Source: Helicoverpa zea (lineage: Eukaryota > Arthropoda > Insecta > Lepidoptera > Noctuidae). From it: a stretch of DNA of 64,000 nucleotides. Below the pieces are notes generated by a model. The model made no database searches, had not been told where the DNA came from, and saw only the letters and a program-made list of their open reading frames with translations. Below, one piece after another: positions 20,801 through 35,800 of the stretch (the stretch's first letter is position 1; every line of letters begins with the position of its first letter). The stretch lies in the NCBI RefSeq assembly GCF_022581195.2, contig NC_061467.1:4278001-4342000 (forward strand), given 5' to 3'. The translations under genes were made by a program, and so were the position numbers.

Positions 20801-23800
20801 ATAGGTATTAGTGCTTGTGGAAAAATATGAACATTTTCTAAACAGACATACAGTCACTCCATGTAAAAGACTGCTACGCAAATGTGTCCAGTAAGACCGC
20901 TGCCTCCAATATAATTAGGAAAAATCTGGGTAGATGATGGCTGTATTATGCTCGCGGTAGGATAGGATTGGTACATACCGTCGGAGGCGTCCATGAGCGC
21001 GGCGATGGGGGCGCCGCACGACACGGCGAGGTCGGACAGCAGCTCCGCCAGCATCAGCACGAAGTTCAGCTGCGAGAACACTTTGCTGTGCTCCTCCTAT
21101 AAAACAACATTATAAAAATGTTCAAATTCAAATCATACAGATAGGTCAGTTTTTTCATTTTGTTTTATAGATTTTTGGGTTTAATGGACAAATGGGTAAA
21201 ACAGAACTTTGAATTTGAACTCTATCATTAAGACTTCACTGGCCGTCTGCACACTGGTTTTGTGACTCGGTTAGACAGCTGAAACTTTCACAGGTGTACT
21301 TTGGATGCCACCTTCAACCTGTCCTTGCTTGTATGGTATATAATGATACGTACGGCGAGTATGGTCTCCTCCTGCAGGTTGGGTATGTAGACGGGCGGGT
21401 CGGGCGCGTGCAGCTTGATGCCGCGCAGCAGCGCGTCGGGCAGGGCGCCGCGCTTGGGGGACCCGCCGCCTGACCCGCTCGCCTTCAGGGCCAGCGGCAC
21501 CGGAGGAGAAGATCCTACACAACAATCCCATTATGCGTTACTATACACCCTCTTATGTAATAGAATTTAACAACAATATAAAGGAAAGTTATTAAAAAGT
21601 CGTGGTGGCCTAGTGGGTAAAGGACAACCTCTCAAGTATGAGAGCGCGGGTTCGATCCCAGGTCAGGCAAGTACCAATGCAACTTTTCTAAGTTTGTATG
21701 TACTTTCTACGTATATCTTAGACTCCGACCATATTAGAGACCATTGACTGTGTTTCGGATGGCACGTTAAACTGTAGGTCCCAGCTGTCAGTGATCATCT
21801 TTGGCAGTCTAACCAACGGGTATCGGGTTGCCCGGGTAACTGGGTTGAGGAGGTCAGATAGGCAGTCGCTTCTTGTAAAGCACTGGTACTCAACTGAATC
21901 CGGTTAGACTGGAAGCCGACCCCAACATGATTGGGAAAAGGCTCGGAGGATGATGATAAAGGAAAGTTAATGAGTGAATTACCAGATCTACGCAGCGGGC
22001 TGGCGTTAGTGGGGGAGACCTGCCACAGCGAGGGCGGCGGCGAGCTGCCCGAGTTGCTGCTTCGTCGGCGGGTCGATGGCGGCGTCATCGTGAACGGCAC
22101 CTGCAAATATATGTAGCCATTTATAACAGGCACAATATATATCATGAGGACACATGGAACGTCAGTGAAGTCAAAAATAACAGCTTTACAAGCAAAATAG
22201 GTGTGGGTTGCAAACATTTAAATATAATGATCACCGGACCATTTTCAGCTGTCCAATCACCGGCAAAATACTAAATAGGTACTTATACAATGTCTAAAAA
22301 ATATACTCCAAATTCACGATTCTCTTAAGGCTAGAAAATAAGCGCCGAACTCGTATTCGATGCAAAAATTACTTCTTTGTTAGAATTTTACAGACGCCTA
22401 CGTAATTTTTCCATCAAAAATATTGTCAATTTTTATATACCAATAAGTGCCATCAGACGGCAAACATCTATTAATTGCCCATGCAAAACTGTGAGCAAAT
22501 AGCAACCGCCAAACAATACGCTGGTACATAATACATTACAAAGCATTTAGTTTAAACAGTTACATGGAAACACTTGAGTGAATACCATATAGAGTTACTA
22601 TCTGACATTATGCGGTGTTGAGGGCGCAGATGTAACAATATGTAAGTGCGTTACATAAGATAATGAACTCGGGACAAAAGATAACGTGACGCCTTTGTTG
22701 TATTTGCTTCTAATTGATACACGTGCTAACCATTTGTAATGTGTAAACGTATAAAGGATTCAATTAAAGCTTGTCCTTTTGTTTTTATTTAATACTAGCT
22801 TCTGCCCGCGACTTCGTACGCGGATCCTGTCCCTTATGCCAGCGACTACGGGGTCAGCAAAATAAAAGGTCTGAATCATCTGATATTGAATTTTAAGGGC
22901 CCGTTGACTTGAAAACAACGGAATACGCATAGCCATTAGAAACGTTCCATATATTTATTTTTGTACTTCAACGGCAAAAGCACAGCAGACTAAACAAAAC
23001 GCTGAGAACTGAACCGCAATAGACGTGACCATAGGGATAAAAGTAGTGATTCTAATTAGTCCACATTTAAGTTGTGTGTGGCAAAAATATTACACGTATA
23101 TAATATTGTACGTAAAAAAACATTAAATGTTACTGAGATGACAAAGTCGTGATGACTTAGTGGAAGTCGTAGTGGTTTATTGGGTAGAGAACCAATCTCT
23201 CAAGTATGAGCGTGCGTCTTTGATTCCAGGTCTGGCAAGTACTTGCCAATAGTGCCAATGCAACTTTTCTCTCTTGAGATAATAACGACAATAATAATGA
23301 GATATAAGCACCGCAGGACATCTGAGGCTGATGACGGGGTGTAGCGACCCCGCGGGGCATATATACTGAGTTCTCCAGGGAGAGTATACTGTCCCTCATC
23401 TCCGGCCGGTCGGAGTGAACCATGACGGGGGTAGGTCTCACGACTCTGGCTTGGCTTAACCGTCCAGAGTGGAGTCGGTAGAGCAGGGTTAGTAGCCCTG
23501 CTCGGAGGATAGGTGCCTCGTGGTAAGTGACAGGGAGCGCGTAATCTGCGTTTTAAATCCGCCGAGGTATCCTCACACTTCAGCCGCTTATGTCCCTGTT
23601 ACCCTCTTCTTGCTATTCAGTGACTGATTCCCGGGGGCCCAATAAGTGAGCTGGCGAGTCTCCACTTGCCATTTTTACATGTATCTAATACATTGTCATC
23701 GGCAGGTGCCATAGTTCCCGTAGTTTCCCCATTCCTAGTCCATTAGCATCCCATCACAATAGCCCAAGTAGTATTCATCCACAGTTAGCAATGGTATAGC

Positions 23801-26800
23801 ACAGAACCGGGGATTGTCTTTTTTTTTAACGACGTCCACCGGGGATTGTCCTTGGGTTAATTTCTATAGTGTGTAAAGGGATAATCGTCGGTTTTGTGTC
23901 ACCATTTCATTAAAGTTGTCTCAAAAGGGCTTCAGCGTGTTGGCTTCGGCCTCTCGTTTGCCTCCCGAAAATTCAGAACTCTGTGGTCCCGAGGTCTGGA
24001 AGAGACATGCAAAATAATAATGAGATATATATAACGCAACTAATTCGGAGAGTGGGGGCTCGTGACGCCACGTCTAGGTATGTAAAATTTGTACTAAGCA
24101 GTGACTTAACACAAAATTCAAGCGTGTTATATCTTCGTTATTATTTGTTTGTGAGAAGGAGAAAAGAAAAAATACGTGTCCATTATTTTAGGGTTATCTA
24201 AAAGACGGACTAATTACTTTCTTTGATTCACCATACCTATTTCATAACATTCATTTCTATACATTTCAAGTGTAGTATTGCTCTTGAAGTTCCACATCAG
24301 GTGTTCCAGATCTTCGATGTTTGTATGTCAATAGAGAGGGCTTATCAGATTGAACCACTTTTGCTAAAACGTCATATCTTCATATGCTTCATATAGTCTA
24401 GCAGGGCTCCTGGAGTTCCACATCAGGTGTTTTAGATCTTCAATTTGTATAAGTCAATAGAAAGTGCTTATCAAATTGAACAACTTTTGCTAAAACGTCA
24501 TACCTGTATATGGTACAGATAAGCTGGGCTCTTGGAGTTCCACATCAGGTGTTCCAGATCTTCAAATTTATTATCTCAGCTGAAAATGCTCATCAAATGA
24601 AACAATTTTTGCCATGGCACCATTTTTGTATCTCTTATAGTTTTGTTGGTCTGTTGGTGTTCTGCATCAGGTCTTCAAGTTTCGAAGATAAATTATAGCC
24701 TATATGTTGACCAGGCTTAATACTGATACAACAAAGAAAAAATCATTGAAATCCGTTCAGTAGTTCGGAAGATTAGCGTGTACAAACAAACAGACATACA
24801 GACATACAGACATACAGACAGAATTTTTTTTTTGGATTTGTGCTCCATTACTGTTTCTAAACCCCACCCAATTATTATTTTTTTAATATATTCAATGTAC
24901 AGACACAGTTTTTTTACAGATTTATTATATGTATAGATATAGATTGTACTAAGGTCCTATTATAGTTCGGCCATTCAGAGAATGCGTTCCTGACACGTCG
25001 CGATTGAACTGACGACGTAACTTTGCAATGGCGTTGCAGTTACGATAAAAATATTTTTGCTGGTTGTTTACCGTTTTAACAATTGAGGAGCATTAAAACA
25101 ACATTATTATATCAATAATCAATGAATGTAGTTACGTCGTCAGTTCAATCGCGACGTGTCAGGAACGCATTCTCTGAATGGCCGAACTATAGCATCTTTA
25201 TTATTATTTGATTGAAGGCGCTCATCTTAGAATCGATTGGTCAGATTTGAACTAATTTTTTTTTAGTTTTAATCATTAGCGCATTTTTCTAGAAGTTACT
25301 TTTTAACCAGGTACTCGAATTAGTTAGTGCGACGGAAGCTGTACGAAGCGAATCACTAGACATCGTGAAAACTGCTTGAGAAATCGATCAGCAATTTCTG
25401 AGTTCATCCCTAAACACATAGACATACAATTAAATCCATGATCAATATGAATATGTAGGTATGTGTATACTCACGGTCGGAGGCGATAGCGAGCCGATGT
25501 TGGTCGCGTTGCGGCTGTAGTTCGATCGGAGCACGTCGATGGGTTGTGATCGCGGTACGTTATTGTTAGATGTTACGGCGAGTGGGTTCTGCAATGATCA
25601 TTTTGTAGTCACAGTTAGTGAAACGCACGGAGTAAGGAAAGATGAGCAGAGATGACAAACATGTGGACATGCCAAAAGGATCGGTTACGAGACTAACAAG
25701 GCATTCAGGTTCTTTGACTTAACGTATGTATGGCATCTCCGCTCGTCTTTTTGTTCTCCATGGTTGAACGCAACCAATATTATGTACAGAATATACAGAT
25801 CTTGCAATGATACAAATAAGAGTTTGCATACATTTCGTCTTGTAAATATTTGAACAAAAGCATATTAGTTAAGTGATGCATGAGGTACTTGACTGTCAAG
25901 TGTCTCTCGTTTCTCCTCATGACGATTATGAAGAAAATTACTATCAAATGAGTAATGCTCCTTTTAAGGGACACTTAAGTGGAGTGTTTTTAGATTGAAA
26001 ACGGCTCTACAGATTATGGCAAGCTCTTATGATGTTCTATGATACTCGTAGCCTAGAAAATTACATTCTTGGTATTCTAACAGACGCTAGCACATCAAGC
26101 TACTGCAATTTGTTACATTTTCCCTATCAACATTGAAACTTTATTCTCTAGAGGTGATGTTGAAAATCTTTTAGATTTTTAAAATATTTTTTTTACATTG
26201 AGGAGAGAGGGTAACACTAATGGCATGTCTACGCCTTTCTCCTGACTGGTTTTTTGTTGGGAAGTTATTGTGGAAGGGTTCGTGGTGTTGTAGATATAGA
26301 AATAATAAATAAATTATCGATAGGTGCATTAAAACAAACTTTACAGATTTGACAGATTATCCATTAAAGTTAAAGCTTCATTAAATCTATTGCTAACACT
26401 TTTTATCTTGTTGAAAAAGAAAGAGTCAGCAATAGATTCAAAAAAGCTTTTAACTTTAATGGACGTTTGTGCAACTAACGGTATATAAGCTTAATGTGCT
26501 GTACATTTCGCCTGTTGTAGTAAAGTTCTAAAGATCGCAGTTGTTACCCTGAGCGCAGCGGGTTGTGGCTGCGGCGCGGTAGGCGCGGGCGGGTCGGGCG
26601 GCGCCTGGGGCGCGGCGGCCAGCGCCAGCGAGCGCGGCCGCGGCGCCGCCTCGGAGCCCGACGACGCGGAGTACTCGGCCGACCCGCTCTCCGTCGCCTC
26701 CACCAGCACGAAGTCGTCCTCGCCTGCCCAGGTCGTGTCTGACGACTCGGCTGTTAGACAACACAATGTTCTTTATTATTGTTTGTTGATACTTTCAAAA

Positions 26801-29800
26801 AGCAGTCCGTAGTCTGGAAGTTGATGATTGAAACACCCGTGCATCGGAGAGCACGTAAATGCTCTGCTCCTGATCTCTCTCCGGTCGTGTCAGATTGTCG
26901 CCCCATCGGGCTATAAGAGTGAAGGAATAGTGAGTAGTGTGAGTACAATTGTGTATGCAATAATGCTCGTGCACTTAATATGTCCTGCGCAGCTGGCCGA
27001 TCTCCTTATACGAGAACAGCTGCCTGAAATCAGTCTTGGACGCCATTATTGTCGACTTGTTAAAAGAAAACATGTAGATATGTTCTTTAAACTTAACGTA
27101 ATAAGGTAGGATAGGTGGCATCATAACTTAAACAGTTTCATTGCTATACTGTTAGTATATTGTATTTTATTATAGATAGGTGTCGAAGATTGATATCCTC
27201 CAAGACGAGTCGGACTTCGTAATTGCAGCATTAGGTTTAATAATTAGAAACAGGTTTAACCCAGTGAACTACTGACCCCGTTGTTATTTACTCGAACTGT
27301 TGGCCCCGTGACTAATATATTACTAATCTGTCAACAGATAACCCGATATTGGTTCTGAAAGGGAATGGGGTCTATTCTAACTTAAATTGTTACTTTAATA
27401 AGTTTGATGTGAATTATATTGAAGTAATGAGAGTGTGTTTACTTCGTGTCGGTAATCAAAATGTGGGACGACCGGTATCAGCAGCATCGTTACAAAGATT
27501 GTTCTATAGTCTATAGCAACGCGTAATGGGTGCATTAACTCATATAAATGGCGGAACAAACAATAAATTATTGCACTCTACAACAATAAAATTGATACCG
27601 GCTCTAGGTGCTCAAGGGCAGGTTAGAGAGGGTTATCGAATTTGTTTACTCCGAGAACAATGATATATTATGTTCTAGATATATTTTAAGCCATTGATAA
27701 GAGAATTGTTTTCTATTTAATATACTCAATTTACTTCAGTGTTTGATCAAGTGGAAATAATACATGTATTTTCACACGTCAATTTCGTAATCTGCTGTTA
27801 ATATAGGTGAGGCTTGACATGTGACTTTCGAGAAACCAATGTTATATAAACGTCATGAACGCTTTCATGAATTAGTGCAAATACAATGACGTTGTCGCAT
27901 GCCTGTTATCTGCAGGCGGCCAGTAGCGAATTAGTGTTGATAAAGCGATAAACTTCAATATAATGTAATCACTAATGACACTGAGTGATAACAAAGTCCT
28001 AATGAGTAGTTCTTAGTGTTTCTCGAATTACATAATAATTATGTAGGTGGGTACCTATTAGTTTGATCAAAGAACTTGTTTGAATGAGAATCCAGTGAAA
28101 ATATAGTAGCATTGCAATTATAAACATATGTCACTATGTTAAACTATACTGTAGGTACTATGATAATGAAACAATGAATGTACAATGTAGCCAATCGGAA
28201 CCTCTAATAATGCAAGTTGCATGTAAATAAATTCAGGTAAATGGGTGAATTCATACATTATTTGACAGGTATGTAGGTATGATAACTTAACACACAGTTG
28301 GTAATGTATTGAAACTCCAAACAAACCTACTTCGTTTTAAGATTTGTAGTGATGCGGCGACTAGTTAACAAAAACCAAAGATTACTAAACGCTGATCCCA
28401 CAAAAATAAAATAATAAGACGTCACCACTTCCGCTGATTATCAGGAAAACTGAATCATGACAATTCGGAAAATCATTGATTGTAAGATAGACTCATTCAT
28501 GATAATGAAAACACTTCAGAGAATTTACTTTTCAGGAACTATAAACATGAAAGTTATGATAACCCGACCCGATGTGATAGTTAGTACTGAATATGTAGGG
28601 GCTGGGGGATTATTCCAAAGAGTTACCGCGGCACTGGTACATAAAGGGCTTAAGAAGCAACATGGTGGGTTTCCATAATCAGTATGAGTCTGGACACTCC
28701 CTCACTCTGCACTCCCACCCATTTCATATTTTTCCAACAAAAAATACTGAATATGTAGTAATTAATTTATTAAATATACATGCTTCAGTCAATGTACACA
28801 ATGTCAATCCGTAATGCATATTACATTTATCATTATATTCAGTACGCATCGCTCAATTAATTAACGAGTTATTTTACAAATAATATAAGCAATGTCAATT
28901 GTTTCTTATTCCTCTTCCGCTCCGTTAACCCGGTGGGTGAAGGCGAAACCACATGTGATGTATTGCGTTTTGCTAATAGCTATGATAAATCTTATGTAAT
29001 CATTTGAACCCACGCATTACAGCATGAAGACGTAAAGTTATTTATTTTGGCCTCTAAGAGGAAATGTCAAGAAGTTATTATAAATGTATTGGGAAATCAC
29101 ATCATACAAAATTTCAACGTTAATGGCTACAAGATTTGCAATTACCTTATTTGGTAATATTTATTGATTATCTTTATGCCCTTCATTTAGCAATCAGTTA
29201 AACGGAAATGATATCATTGTACTGTGTACTGATCGCTTGCTCAACAAAGTCATTTGTTTTCGAACCCAACATTAATGCACGTCATCAATGTACAACATCT
29301 TAATTTGTATTTATTTTGCTAACAATTTTTTCATTGTTTGAGTTGGTTTACGTCATAATCTTAGATCCAGTACCTATTTTGTAATGAATTAAACGTAAAT
29401 CAAATGGAATAGAAAAGACAACAAGTTCTTAGCTCCTAATTTTTACTAATATTATAAAGAGGAAAACTGTGTTTGTTTGTTTGTTTGGTTGTAATGGATA
29501 AACTCAAAAGTTACTGGACCGATTTTAAATACTCTTTCACCATTAGAAAGCTATATTATCTGCGAGTAACATAGGCTATAATTTTATCCCGGTGCGGGCA
29601 GTAGCTCCCACGGAACGCGGGTGAAACCGCGGGAAAACGGCTAGTCATTAATATAATTATCTAATACTTGATATGCTAGGAAAGGAAAAGTAAACTACAT
29701 ACAATGTCAATCAAATCGTTCGTGCCGTATCAGCCGAGGGAAAGGTACCACTTGTGGACATGGGCGGTGATTTCCTCAATATCAGTAAAGATAGCTATTG

Positions 29801-32800
29801 TTAGAGCAGCCGATAAGAAACTAGATCATCTACTAGTATGTTGTACAAGCGTACGTCGTATATACAATGACACATTATATATCGCCGTTCAATATAAAGT
29901 ATGTCAAGTTTCATAAACAGCAGGCGCAATACCACTGCAGGTTATTCGAAAGAGTTACCGCGGCAACTCTTCGCGTGTGGGGGAGGGCCTGTGAGTAACA
30001 GTTTGAAACTCCTTTTCCTTCCAAATATTGGACACTTACCGGAGGATGTCGGCTGTGATTTCTTATACGCTTGTAGCGTGGGCAGTGGTTGTGGCGGCGG
30101 GTTGGAGCTGCGCGGCGCAGACGACGGCCTGGCGCCCGCCCCCGACCCGCCCGCACCCAGCGAAGGAGGGTTCACACTCGCTCCTGGCAACACATCTCCT
30201 TTACTAACCAAACTCTTTACAACAAAACGCAACCCATGCAGAACTGTGCACAGTTTCTGTATTTTGAATATAGAAGGCAAGCGACATATAATCATAAATA
30301 GCAAGCGATGAGATGATATAGTTTGCCAGTTACAACGTAGTCCTTGAAATTTTTGAACTTTGCCGGGAGACGAAAGTGGTCAGTCACCAGTAGTCCTCTT
30401 GTGATCATTAAAATATAGGTAGACGAGTGTAGATACGTGCACAAATATTTGATGTCATGCTTTTTAATAGACATTATTGCTCGGTTAGAGAACTATTGGC
30501 GACACAACGCAAACCGACACAGATTTACATGATCGGATTATAAAGATATGCGCCATCCCCATCCCATGCACAACCAAAGCGAATTGAATAAGTGAGGATG
30601 TACCCTGGCTTTCCCATGACTCCTCTAGGTAACAGTTAGTATCAGGCCGACCCTCGAGATCGCTCTCCAATATGTCGGGCAGATCCGAGTCCAAACCTAA
30701 ACAATATTCATAATTTCACACACCATGATTGGGTACTCAAGTCTAGCTTAAATGTGTATTTACATAAATATATATTTATTTATACATAAATAGTTCAAAA
30801 ATTCATGGACTAGAAGCTAGATTACGATAATGTAAATAAACCTAAATGATGTTATGATAGTTATAATGACGTTTGTTGGAAATAACATGTTTGATATATC
30901 TAGTGACTGTACATTATAATTTATTTATTCAAGCTAAATGTAAGTGTTAATGCAACTATAAATTATGTTTGAATTTTTTATAATGTCATTACTGTGTTGT
31001 AATTAAGATAACTGTTCCATTAATAAATACATTATTATTTGTTGTTATAATTTCATAATGGCCGGCTAGCGTGAAATTGCTAAGAATAGGCACCTACTAA
31101 CACAAGACGGGAGTGTTAATTACACGGATACGGTACACGTGTTATGTTGGCAAAAGTTTTGTCTGAATATGTTTTTAAACATCATAAGACCACTATTTAC
31201 AATTATTAATTATAGAAACTATTCACTAAATACATATTCTGAAAAAAATATAAAATCAAAGTTTGAGAAAGCGTAGAGGATTTTGAAATGTTACAAACAA
31301 TGGAATAGAGCACCGATGATTAGTCACTCGTTCCTAGTTTTATATGTTTCAATGTTAGTTACTTTATATTCACGTTAATGACTCATAGCGAGTGGTTTAT
31401 TCACTAAGTCGAACAACCACGAGCATGTGTCTGAATGTTTCAGCCGGTCGTATAATTTGTACAATAAAGATTAGTACGGTGCGGTTTTGAGAGCGTGGAA
31501 TAAGGCGTTAATTAGTGTTCGTCAGTTAAATGAGTGATGTTGAGACTTACTGTTGATGGAGGTGGTCCGCGGTCGCTGTAGGAAGGGATGGTTGAAGAAA
31601 GCTTCGAAGGGCATGCGCTCGCGCGGGTTCCGCCGCAGCAGCCCGATGAGTAGGCTACACAGCTCAGGACTTGTGCCCGCTGGCATCCTGAAATACATCC
31701 ATATCATTAATTAGTTCCTTTACGTCATTTAGAATTCTGAAAAAAATAAATCGGTATCTTTATTTTATTTACCTGTCATGCTACAGTGTTCCAGTTATGA
31801 CAAAGGTCAATCGATAAAACTAGGATTAAGGTTGGACTCACTTATCACAGTTTTGTCATATCGTAGAAGATAATTATGTCATGCTGGGCTTCTGAGACAA
31901 ACATTGAGATAAATAATAATATCTAATGATGCAGATAGCTACCACACGCTCTCACTGTTTACATGTGTTTGGCTAGATGAGCCGTTTTCAGTACGTATTT
32001 AAGATTGCACCTAAGAACTAATATAATGTGTCACAAAATTGTCACAGAGCCAATTCTAATTCATCGCATAAGGACCTTGAACGCTAAAGCCGATTGTTTG
32101 TAAAAACTAGGTGCAAAAAATGTCCGAGTTAAGGTGTAATAGTTCCAGATATTTCGTACAGGCTGCTTCAAAATAGTAATAACGCTTTAATGATTCATTC
32201 ATTATTCTACCGGTAGAGGTTTTAAAGGGTAGTGTTGTAACTTGTTATGACACCCCTCCTACTTCACTGTAAAGCTCCATGTTTGATACTCACTTGGGTT
32301 GCAAGTCAACGCTGTTCTCGTAGAAAGCCTTCAGTTCGTGTGGTGTGGTGGCCTGGAAGGGCGCCTTGCCCGTTAAGCACTGGTACACAATGGTGCCCAG
32401 GCTCCAGAGGTCTGCCTTAGCGTCATACTTCAGTGACATTATCACTTCTGGTGCCTGAAATATTTTTACTATTTATATTATTCAGTTTCACGCCCTGTAT
32501 AGGCATTTTCATCATCATATGCAAAACTTCAAACATTTAGCCGCGTAAAAAATGATCTAGTAATACATTTTCATACACTCATGTTAATGTTTAAAATAAA
32601 CAATTTTATAAAATGTCCTTGAAAAAAAATAGCTACAATAATCTATTATATAAGTCATATTACCATATACATCGGTGACCCGCAAAGCGTAACGGCCATG
32701 TTTCCTTCTTCGAGGAACCTTGCGAAGCCAAAGTCAGCTGCACGAGAAAAAAACTATATTATTATAACATCATTATCAGCTAGATGTAGGTTGTTTATTT

Positions 32801-35800
32801 TGAATTTAGAATGTATATCATAAATTAGGTTTATTGTGAAAATGGAATTTGTTATAGATAATGTATTAGTCATGAAAATATTTCAAGAAGACGTCCGCGT
32901 CTTCTTGATCGTTATCATATCCGCATGATAGTGACAAATTATTTCATATACTGCAGACAAGTGCAGGAAGTGGCTTACGCAATGTTATGTATTAATGTGC
33001 TCTGTATTAGGAAAATCTATACCTAGATATTTTCACAGGTATTGCTTCATGGGTTCCGTATACAATTTCTTTCAAAAATAGAGTAGATATTATTACTGTA
33101 GTTTGATGATCAATTAGTAGTAAGAGGGATACGAACCGATTTTGAGTGTTATTTCAGAAGCGTGCGGCGTGCGTGGCGGTGCTACGTTGTGGGTGAGCAG
33201 GATATTCTGTGGCTTGAGGTCCCGGTGCACGATGCCCTTCGCGTGGATGGCTCGCATCGCCTCGGCCAGTTGCCTCAGGAACAGCCGGATGGTGCTTTCA
33301 CTGAGCAGACGGTTCGCTTGCAAATAGTCCGCCAGGTCACCCCCGTTGCAGTACTGAACAAATAAAACAAACGATTCTTACAATCTGTTGGCCAATGGAG
33401 CCATTGGAATGAATCCAGGAACGTTTTTTAACCACGTCAGTGAACGTCAAAGGGGAAAAAATAAGTAACACCGACTCAATATTTATGGAAGTGATAGATG
33501 TATTTTAAGTGACTTCCCAACGCGAGGGAGGTCCTCAATTAGTCGACAAAGTACGTATATTTTTGGTGTACTTAAAAACAACCTTCTGTTAGATACCTAA
33601 ATAAAATTTTGGGAATTGTACCTACTCTTTTATTTTGAATACACGTTTCAAAAATATCATTTGGTAATATTGCTCTCCAAAGCTTTTTTGCATAGAGAGG
33701 ATCTAATAAACCGTAGCCTGCGCTTCTAATATACTTAGGTTTCTTCCTGTCCAGTTCTATAAAAAATAATAATTCATAAAATATTCGGTAGGTTACAATT
33801 TATATATTCTGCAAGAACAGAAATAACAAAAACAAACTGCACCGCTCATCAGATTAGTGATACAAGTTATTCAAACTGGACCAACAGTCTAATTATAGCA
33901 GAACTAAATAAGCATTAGAAAAGAATTTCAATACAATTAGGTTATCAGTGCATTGGACCATATTTGTGTTGCCAATATACTTGAGACTGGGTACAACCAT
34001 TCCTTGACAGTTGACCAAAATCAGCGTATTAGAATGTGTGAAGTAGACCTCAATATTTCACACTTGCCAATTAAGAGGCCTCCTTTATGACATATTATTC
34101 CAAAACTCCTGTTCTGTAATCCCTTAAAATCTAGGAGCACCCTTGTGAGGTAGAAGTCGATTGAAATTTTCTTCATTCACTGACAAAAGTGGGTTAGGTA
34201 CCTTAATTGTCTGTTTTTAGTAGTAGGTACATACTACTTAGTACCTCGTCTGGATGAGAGCAGAAGTAGAGCAATCTATTAACGGATGTACAACCTTGAC
34301 CACATCGTAAAATATGCATTGAACATGTTGGTATTAGCTGTGTTTACCTAACTCAACCAGAACAATGACGATTTAAATCATGGGGTAATTACCTACCAAA
34401 CCAACACACGAAACTTGTCATACTTGAAACTTGCGGTTTGCATATCGCACAACTAAAATCAAACAGCTGTGTTGTGTAACGTTAAACTTTACAGAATACA
34501 GCAATTTATAGACATGAAGCGTCAGCAAAGTACCAGTTACATCAGTGATGGAGAGATAACACAGTGTCCGTGTGCTTTTTCTTGTGAACTTCGATCATTT
34601 TTTGCATGTGGTACAGCGTAATTGTGGTGAATCATTACATTTAAATTGACTTATATGAAAAGGACTGTAGAGCAAATTGTGGTGTCAAATCAACTAAAAT
34701 TCGAAAATAATTAACATGGACGGTTTTGTGTGTTCGTAAAATTAGCAACTGGCAGTTAATGAAGTCCGTCGTGGCGTATCGAGCGCGATCGTTTACACAT
34801 AATATATCTGTGCAAATAAGACCTCATACATGCTTGCTTTTGTCAGTCGAAGGTGTTATTGAAAATCGGCCACCTAATATTTTCTCGTTTATGCAGAGCG
34901 TCGTTATCGTGGTTGATTTGCGATAAGCTGCCATGCCGTTAGTAATCTTATCATTGAGTGATAATAGTTATAAGTGTCAGTGAGTTATGCGCTGTACGCT
35001 ACGCTGGTACTTGTGCCACGACAGGTAACTCCTGAAGCCAGTTGGAAAATCTCTACATAGCAGTGTGCGCTTTTGGGAGTGACCATGACGTCCAAACATA
35101 TTTTCATGCTATTGTTGGCACTATTTGCGTAAGTACAGCAAATTACTATTTATTTTATTCGCAGCCAGTGGATTTTGTTCACATGGTTTATACTATGTAG
35201 GATCAATTATGTACATACGTGACTGCACAAGCAAAATGTAGGCATAACGCTATATTGTATTGTTAGTGTTACCACATTCATACTTGCGAAATAATATTAT
35301 TACTTATAAAATGGTACCTATGTGATTTAACTATTAATTTATTAATGGTCACTGGTTTAATTTTATTTTATAATCTACATTAATCTACAATAGTTTAAGT
35401 TATTCTCAATTTCAATCATCGTCGATTTGAAATTAGGACTTCCCAATTCTCAGAAAAATATTACGTGAATTTTACCTTGTAAGTGTATGCTTACATAAAA
35501 GCTGAACACTGTCATGGCGATTACGTTTATGACCCTAAAACTCTCAGGTGTGTCAAATAGTATTCATGTAATTTAGAAAAAGTTTAAAGTATTTTAAGCT
35601 ATGGTGTATCTCAGGTATATCTCAGTTGCCCCATTTGCTTCATGAATCTCGTTAATGTTCATTCTATCAATCAAATTTAAGACAGTGCGCTAGCTACGCC
35701 CTTGTAGTACATATAGTTATCGCAATTTTTATCAACTACTTATTTATAACAATTTTGCGTCACCTGGTCACGATAAATCCGATAAAGTCACATGTTATTA

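Noticed and set aside
21601..21670. A functional tRNA gene suggested by A- and B-box sequences
   Set aside because: No cloverleaf with an acceptor stem can be closed, and the unit sits inside a SINE with target duplication.
29901..30311. A 136-codon plus-strand frame
   Set aside because: It overlaps Atg1 exon 8 on the opposite strand; the minus-strand reading joins its neighbours in phase, this one does not.
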